Assembly (NCBI GenBank): GCA_004282995.1
Contig: SHLU01000086.1
Coordinates: forward strand, 1-9,226
DNA: 9,226 bases
Origin: Sphingomonadaceae bacterium
GTDB lineage: Bacteria; Pseudomonadota; Alphaproteobacteria; Sphingomonadales; Sphingomonadaceae
Direction: 5' to 3'
Within the stretch, counting starts at the first letter, position 1. Every line of letters starts with the position of its first letter. Positions 6,208 to 9,226 of this stretch are shown in pieces. Position numbers and translations under genes: made by a program. The notes beneath the pieces were generated by a model that saw only the letters and a program-made list of their open reading frames with translations, was not told the origin of the DNA and made no database searches.

Positions 6208-6903
6208 ATGCGTGTATTGCTGATCGAAGACGAGCCGACAACGGCCAAGGCGATCGAGCTGATGCTTACGACCGAGGGCTTCAACGTCTACTCGACCGAT
6301 CTCGGCGAGGAAGGCCTCGATCTGGGCAAGCTATATGATTACGATATCATCCTGCTCGACCTTAATCTGCCGGATATGCATGGCTACGACGTGCTCAAGA
6401 AACTGCGCGTGTCCAAGGTGCAGACCCCGGTGCTGATCCTTTCTGGCATTGCCGAGATGGATTCCAAGATCCGTTCGTTTGGCTTTGGCGCCGACGATTA
6501 TGTGACCAAGCCGTTCCACCGCGAGGAACTGGTCGCGCGCATCCACGCCGTGGTGCGGCGTTCGAAGGGCCATAGCCAGTCGATCATCCGCACCGGCAAG
6601 CTGGCCGTGAACCTCGATACCAAGACGGTCGAAGTCGACGGTGCCCGGGTCCACCTGACCGGCAAGGAATATGCGATGCTCGAGCTACTCAGCTTGCGTA
6701 AGGGCACCACGCTGACCAAGGAAATGTTCCTCAACCACCTTTACGGCGGCATGGACGAACCCGAACTCAAGATTATCGACGTCTTCATCTGCAAGCTGCG
6801 CAAGAAACTGAGCCATGCCTGCGGCGGTGAGAACTATATCGAAACCGTCTGGGGCCGCGGCTACGTGCTGCGCGATCCGGAGGAAAACGCTGAAGCGGCC
6901 TAA
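6208..6903 (+). CDS. ctrA: Cell-cycle response regulator CtrA
   Basis: OmpR-family DNA-binding response regulator; in Caulobacter it blocks the replication origin and controls division, motility and polarity genes, and it is phosphorylated through CckA-ChpT. The product has 231 residues. The receiver domain (about 1-115) shows the acidic pocket (ED at 7-8), phospho-acceptor Asp51 in ILLDLNLPDM, Ser79 in ILSG and Lys101 in VTKPF. The winged-helix domain (about 130-222) carries the almost invariant stretch from LTGKEYAMLELLSLRKG through KIIDVFICKLRKKL and ends ETVWGRGYVLRD. The C-terminal AA matches the Caulobacter protein, where terminal alanines are needed for ClpXP proteolysis, so regulated degradation is likely but inferred. 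Transcribed alone: a control region precedes it and a strong terminator follows. Confidence 0.97.
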   Translation: MRVLLIEDEPTTAKAIELMLTTEGFNVYSTDLGEEGLDLGKLYDYDIILLDLNLPDMHGYDVLKKLRVSKVQTPVLILSGIAEMDSKIRSFGFGADDYVTKPFHREELVARIHAVVRRSKGHSQSIIRTGKLAVNLDTKTVEVDGARVHLTGKEYAMLELLSLRKGTTLTKEMFLNHLYGGMDEPELKIIDVFICKLRKKLSHACGGENYIETVWGRGYVLRDPEENAEAA

Positions 6904-6941
6904 GTCCGCCAACCTCTCCGGCCTTCGGAGCCCGAACAAAG

Positions 6942-6978
6942 AGAACCTCCCGGCGCAAAACGCCGGGGGTTCTTTTTT
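6942..6978 (+). terminator. Rho-independent terminator of ctrA
   Basis: Left arm AGAACCTCCCGGCG and right arm CGCCGGGGGTTCT form 13 base pairs with one bulged T and a 5-base loop (CAAAA), followed by six T (6973-6978). The A-rich bases before the left arm (6938-6940) can pair with the T-run, so it could also work in the opposite direction. A smaller hairpin CTCCG/CGGAG (6916-6930) precedes it. Confidence 0.92.
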
Positions 6979-7083
6979 GTCCGGGCTGGCCGGGGCGACG
7001 CCCGGCTCCCTTGCCGGTAGCGCTTATGGCATCTGGAACGCCCTGGCTTGAACACGGACGTCCTGCACTCTAAGCGGCGCGGC
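6979..7083. other. Leader between ctrA terminator and trmB, with a GC hairpin
   Basis: GCCGGG-GCGACG-CCCGGC (6989-7006) forms a perfect 6-bp stem with a 6-base loop and no T-run. An overlapping alternative pairing exists between CCGGGC (6981-6986) and GCCCGG (7000-7005). This may be a remnant or backup of termination, or part of the trmB leader. I could not identify a convincing trmB promoter. Confidence 0.35.
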
Positions 7084-7785
7084 ATGACGGCATTCAAGCA
7101 AGGCGACCCCACCACGCTCAACAGGCTCTACGGCAGGAGCGTGGGCAAACCCCTGCGCCGACATCAGCAGGCTTTGGTCGACAATCTGCTCCCGCAGATC
7201 GCTGTTCCGAGCGAGGGTCAGATTACCGCGCAAGGATTGTTCGGCGAGGACTGCCCGCTGCATTTCGAAATTGGTTTCGGCGGAGGCGAGCACCTTGTCT
7301 ACCGCGCCGATCTGCTGCCCAATCATGGTTTCATCGGAGCCGAGCCCTTCCTCAATGGTGTCGCCTCGTGCCTCTCACAGATTGAGGAGCAACGGCTCGC
7401 CAATATCCGCCTCCACGACGGAGACGCGCTGGAAGTTCTCTCGCGCATTCCAGACGGGTCGCTGACGATGATCTATCTGCTCCACCCCGACCCGTGGCCC
7501 AAGAACAAGCACGCCAAGCGGCGGATGATGAACGACGGGCCGGTCCAGATGTTTGCAGACAAGCTCAAGCCGGGCGGCGAGCTTCGCTTTGGCACGGATC
7601 ACGCGGTCTATCTGCGCCATGCGCTGATGGTCATGCGGCGGCATACCGACAGTTTCGAATGGGTCACCAAAGGCCCCTCAAGCTGGCAGGACCGTCCGGA
7701 CGGATGGCCTGAGACCCGCTATGAGCACAAGGCCCGCACCAAATACGGTCACGAGGTCTGGTATTTCAGGTACCGGCGGCGCTAA
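7084..7785 (+). CDS. trmB: tRNA (guanine-N7-)-methyltransferase
   Basis: Cytoplasmic SAM-dependent enzyme forming m7G at position 46 of the variable loop of many tRNAs. The product has 233 residues. The SAM-binding loop is FEIGFGGGEH (61-70), the motif II acidic residue is in GAEPF (Glu86), and LHDGDA (110-115) contacts the cofactor. The family hallmark HPDPWPKNKHAKRRM (134-148) contains the catalytic Asp136. GTDH (170-173) and TKYGH near the C-terminus complete the pattern. I chose the ATG at 7084 because its first residues (MTAFKQGDPTTLNRLYGRS) look like the family's normal N-terminus; a TTG at 7048 would add 12 residues with no family resemblance. The Shine-Dalgarno is weak for both. It stands between the ctrA terminator and the DUF892 gene, both of which seem separately controlled. 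Confidence 0.93.
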   Translation: MTAFKQGDPTTLNRLYGRSVGKPLRRHQQALVDNLLPQIAVPSEGQITAQGLFGEDCPLHFEIGFGGGEHLVYRADLLPNHGFIGAEPFLNGVASCLSQIEEQRLANIRLHDGDALEVLSRIPDGSLTMIYLLHPDPWPKNKHAKRRMMNDGPVQMFADKLKPGGELRFGTDHAVYLRHALMVMRRHTDSFEWVTKGPSSWQDRPDGWPETRYEHKARTKYGHEVWYFRYRRR

Positions 7786-7801
7786 CCCACGTACTCCATC
7801 G

Positions 7802-7826
7802 GGAACTATCGCCAAGACGGAACGCT
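7802..7826 (+). promoter_or_regulatory. Candidate EcfG-type (general stress) promoter
   Basis: GGAAC (7802-7806) and CGCT (7823-7826) are separated by 16 bases. The alphaproteobacterial EcfG consensus is GGAAC-N16/17-CGTT, so the -35 is perfect and the -10 is off by one base. The expected transcript start, near 7832, leaves room for the GGAG ribosome site (7848-7851) and ATG 7859. DUF892-type proteins are often stress induced. Confidence 0.42.
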
Positions 7827-7858
7827 GCATCGCACGGGGGCTTCAATGGAGAGACCCG

Positions 7859-8353
7859 ATGCCGACTGCAGATCTCGAAACGCTCTACGCCGCGCTATTG
7901 CAGGACATGGTCAGCGCCGATGAGCAGTCGCTGTCGCTGACCGAGAGACTGATCGAATTTGCGACCAACGACGATTTGCGTGAGGCTCTTGAAAACGGGA
8001 TCAACGGGATCAGCGACGGACTTGAGGTGGTTCGCGAGATCAGCGACGAACATCCCTACGAGGATGGTGACATCCAGGCCGATGGCATGGCCGGGCTGGT
8101 TTCCGATACCCAAGCTCGCGTGTTCGAGGGCGACTTTTCCGATGATTTGACCAGGGACGCAGCCATCATCGCGCAGTTCATGCAGTTAACCCACTACGGA
8201 CTTGCCGGATACCGGACCCTGGCAGCGAACGCGCACCAACTCGGCAACCCGGAGGAAGCTGAGCGACTGCAGACCTGTTTCGAGAACGCGCAGGATGGCC
8301 TGGACGACATGATCCGCCTGCTCGACGGCGCGTTGCTCGGCGAAGAAGCTTAA
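7859..8353 (+). CDS. DUF892 (YciE/YciF) ferritin-like protein with degenerate metal site
   Basis: Predicted four-helix-bundle protein of the DUF892 ferritin-like family, often stress induced and of unclear biochemistry. The product has 164 residues, the usual length. The family pattern is visible: the N-terminal helix LYAALLQDMVSADEQ (9-23), LREALENG (40-47), DAAIIAQFMQLTHYGLAGYRTL (from 100), an AHQLGNPEEAERLQ segment (125-138) and the last helix to LLDGALL. Relative to family members as I remember them, most of the Glu/His ligand positions are replaced: the usual HLEETEGH-like stretch reads GINGISDG (48-55), the EHYE element reads THYG (111-114), and the final-helix DEEK reads ENAQ (142-145). 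Only Glu22 in the first helix clearly remains. A GGAG site lies 7 bases before the chosen ATG; the reading from 7721 overlaps trmB and is rejected. The stop is 4 bases from the convergent gene's stop. Confidence 0.8.
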   Translation: MPTADLETLYAALLQDMVSADEQSLSLTERLIEFATNDDLREALENGINGISDGLEVVREISDEHPYEDGDIQADGMAGLVSDTQARVFEGDFSDDLTRDAAIIAQFMQLTHYGLAGYRTLAANAHQLGNPEEAERLQTCFENAQDGLDDMIRLLDGALLGEEA

Positions 8354-8357
8354 GACG

Positions 8358-9226
8358 CTACGCGTCCTGAAGGGTTTCGATCAGCGCGGCGTGATCGCGG
8401 GCGTTGTTGTAGAGATGCGGCGTAACGCGCAGCGAGGACCCTCGCAACGAGACATGGACGTGCCGCTTGGCGAGACTTTCGGTCAACCCTTCGGGTACCC
8501 CTTCAGGAAACCCCAACGACAAGAAATGCGGGGCACGTGTGGCCTGCGGAGCGGCTGTGAGGCCGATATCCTGCGCCTCACGCGCAATTGCCGCGGTCTG
8601 GCTAGCGAGCCCTTTCGCGATCGCCGCAACGCCAAACTCGAGCAGGAAGTCAATTGCCGCTCCGGCACCGTTGAGCAGCGGCGGATTGGATTTCTCGCCC
8701 ATGTCGAACCTCCGCGCACCTGGCTGGTAGTCGTCGCGATAATCGACCAGCCGCGCAAAATCCTGCGACCCGCTGCGATTTATCCAATTGTGCTCGATCG
8801 GTTCGCCACCATGATGCCGGGGCGCAACGTAAAACATGCCGATGCCATACGGCCCAAGCAGCCACTTGTAGCAGGCAGCCACCGCAAAATCAGGCTGCAC
8901 CGCATCAAAATCTAGCGGCATCGCACCCAGCGACTGGGTCAGGTCCAGCACCAGCGCGGCACCATGCTGGCGGCATTTTGCTCCGACTTGCTCGAGATCG
9001 ACGACCCGGCCATCGGCCCAATGGCAATTGGGCACGGCAACAATGGCGGTATCCGGGCCGATCACGTCGAGCACGGCAGCAGTCCAGCAAGTCTGCTCGT
9101 CTCGCTGGACAGCGACGATCTTGCCGCCCTCGCGCGCGGCCAGTTCGCGCCAGACATAGACGTTGGACGGGAACTGGTCGGCAAGGGTGACGATCTGCTG
9201 GCCCCGCCCGACCGGCAGGTTGCGCG
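8358..9226 (-). CDS. Class V aminotransferase-fold PLP enzyme (N-terminus beyond window)
   Basis: PLP-dependent enzyme of the class V aminotransferase superfamily (relatives include cysteine desulfurases, isopenicillin N epimerase-like proteins and kynureninases). The last 288 residues are visible, from position 9224 down to the TAG at 8358-8360; the start and the first part of the large domain lie outside. The cofactor site is clear: VLDLTQSLG (visible residues 92-100) supplies the Asp that pairs with the pyridine nitrogen and the neighbouring Gln, and ACYKWLLGPYGIGMFYV contains the Schiff-base Lys (visible residue 120). The HWADGRVVDLEQV stretch before it is also typical. The C-terminal domain ends with SLRGSSLRVTPHLYNN, where the Arg probably binds a substrate carboxylate. 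The substrate cannot be assigned. The GTG at 9074 is internal, since coding continues without a stop to the window edge. Confidence 0.88.
   Translation of the reverse strand, partial: RNLPVGRGQQIVTLADQFPSNVYVWRELAAREGGKIVAVQRDEQTCWTAAVLDVIGPDTAIVAVPNCHWADGRVVDLEQVGAKCRQHGAALVLDLTQSLGAMPLDFDAVQPDFAVAACYKWLLGPYGIGMFYVAPRHHGGEPIEHNWINRSGSQDFARLVDYRDDYQPGARRFDMGEKSNPPLLNGAGAAIDFLLEFGVAAIAKGLASQTAAIAREAQDIGLTAAPQATRAPHFLSLGFPEGVPEGLTESLAKRHVHVSLRGSSLRVTPHLYNNARDHAALIETLQDA

Noticed and set aside
7035..7060. GGAAC upstream of trmB as an EcfG promoter
   Set aside because: No CGTT-like -10 at 16 or 17 bases spacing.
7048..7083. Upstream TTG start for trmB
   Set aside because: A rare start codon, no better ribosome site, and 12 added residues unlike the family; the ATG at 7084 gives the usual N-terminus.
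7721..7858. Longer N-terminus for the DUF892 gene
   Set aside because: It would overlap the end of trmB and cover the predicted promoter and ribosome site; the added residues do not resemble the family.
8354..8366. Dyad GACGC-TAC-GCGTC at the convergent junction as a terminator
   Set aside because: A short 5-bp stem with a 3-base loop, no T-run, and partly inside the aminotransferase coding end; likely chance.
8391..8915. Plus-strand open frame of 174 codons opposite the aminotransferase
   Set aside because: It is antisense to the PLP-binding region of a recognised enzyme, with no domain and no ribosome site.

Overview
The window reads as ordinary chromosome of a GC-rich alphaproteobacterium, most likely order Sphingomonadales (Erythrobacteraceae or Sphingomonadaceae). 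The evidence is a near-canonical CtrA with Asp51, a sigma-54 factor beside lptB, a GANTC site and GTTAAC half-sites in front of ctrA, and a candidate EcfG-type stress promoter. The genus is an inference from protein style. I see no CRISPR array, tRNA, rRNA, insertion sequence or phage gene.

Layout. At the left edge is the 3' end of ppa (inorganic pyrophosphatase, +). It converges, with a 3-bp gap, on a two-gene minus-strand operon: a small three-helix membrane protein followed by a MscS-type mechanosensitive channel with a periplasmic BON domain. A 155-bp divergent region (2306-2460) separates this operon from lptB (ATPase of the lipopolysaccharide transporter) and rpoN (sigma-54) on the plus strand. 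Next come an outer-membrane serine beta-lactamase-like lipoprotein and, after a 160-bp control region, ctrA (cell-cycle master response regulator), which ends in a strong rho-independent terminator. trmB (tRNA m7G46 methyltransferase) and a DUF892 ferritin-like protein follow. The DUF892 gene converges, with a 4-bp gap, on a minus-strand class V PLP aminotransferase that runs off the right edge.

How the genes work together. There is no single pathway. The theme is cell envelope plus global regulation: LPS export (lptB), osmotic protection (MscS-BON), an envelope serine hydrolase, and two global regulators (RpoN, CtrA). The most interesting material is in the non-coding gaps: (i) a perfect BlaI/MecI/CopY-type dyad over the predicted -35 of the beta-lactamase-like gene; (ii) a good -24/-12 sigma-54 promoter match driving the membrane-protein/MscS operon, next to rpoN itself; (iii) a GANTC site and paired GTTAAC half-sites upstream of ctrA; (iv) an EcfG-like promoter ahead of the DUF892 gene, whose usual metal-ligand positions look lost. 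I found no convincing wholly new multi-gene system; these regulatory sites are the leads worth testing.
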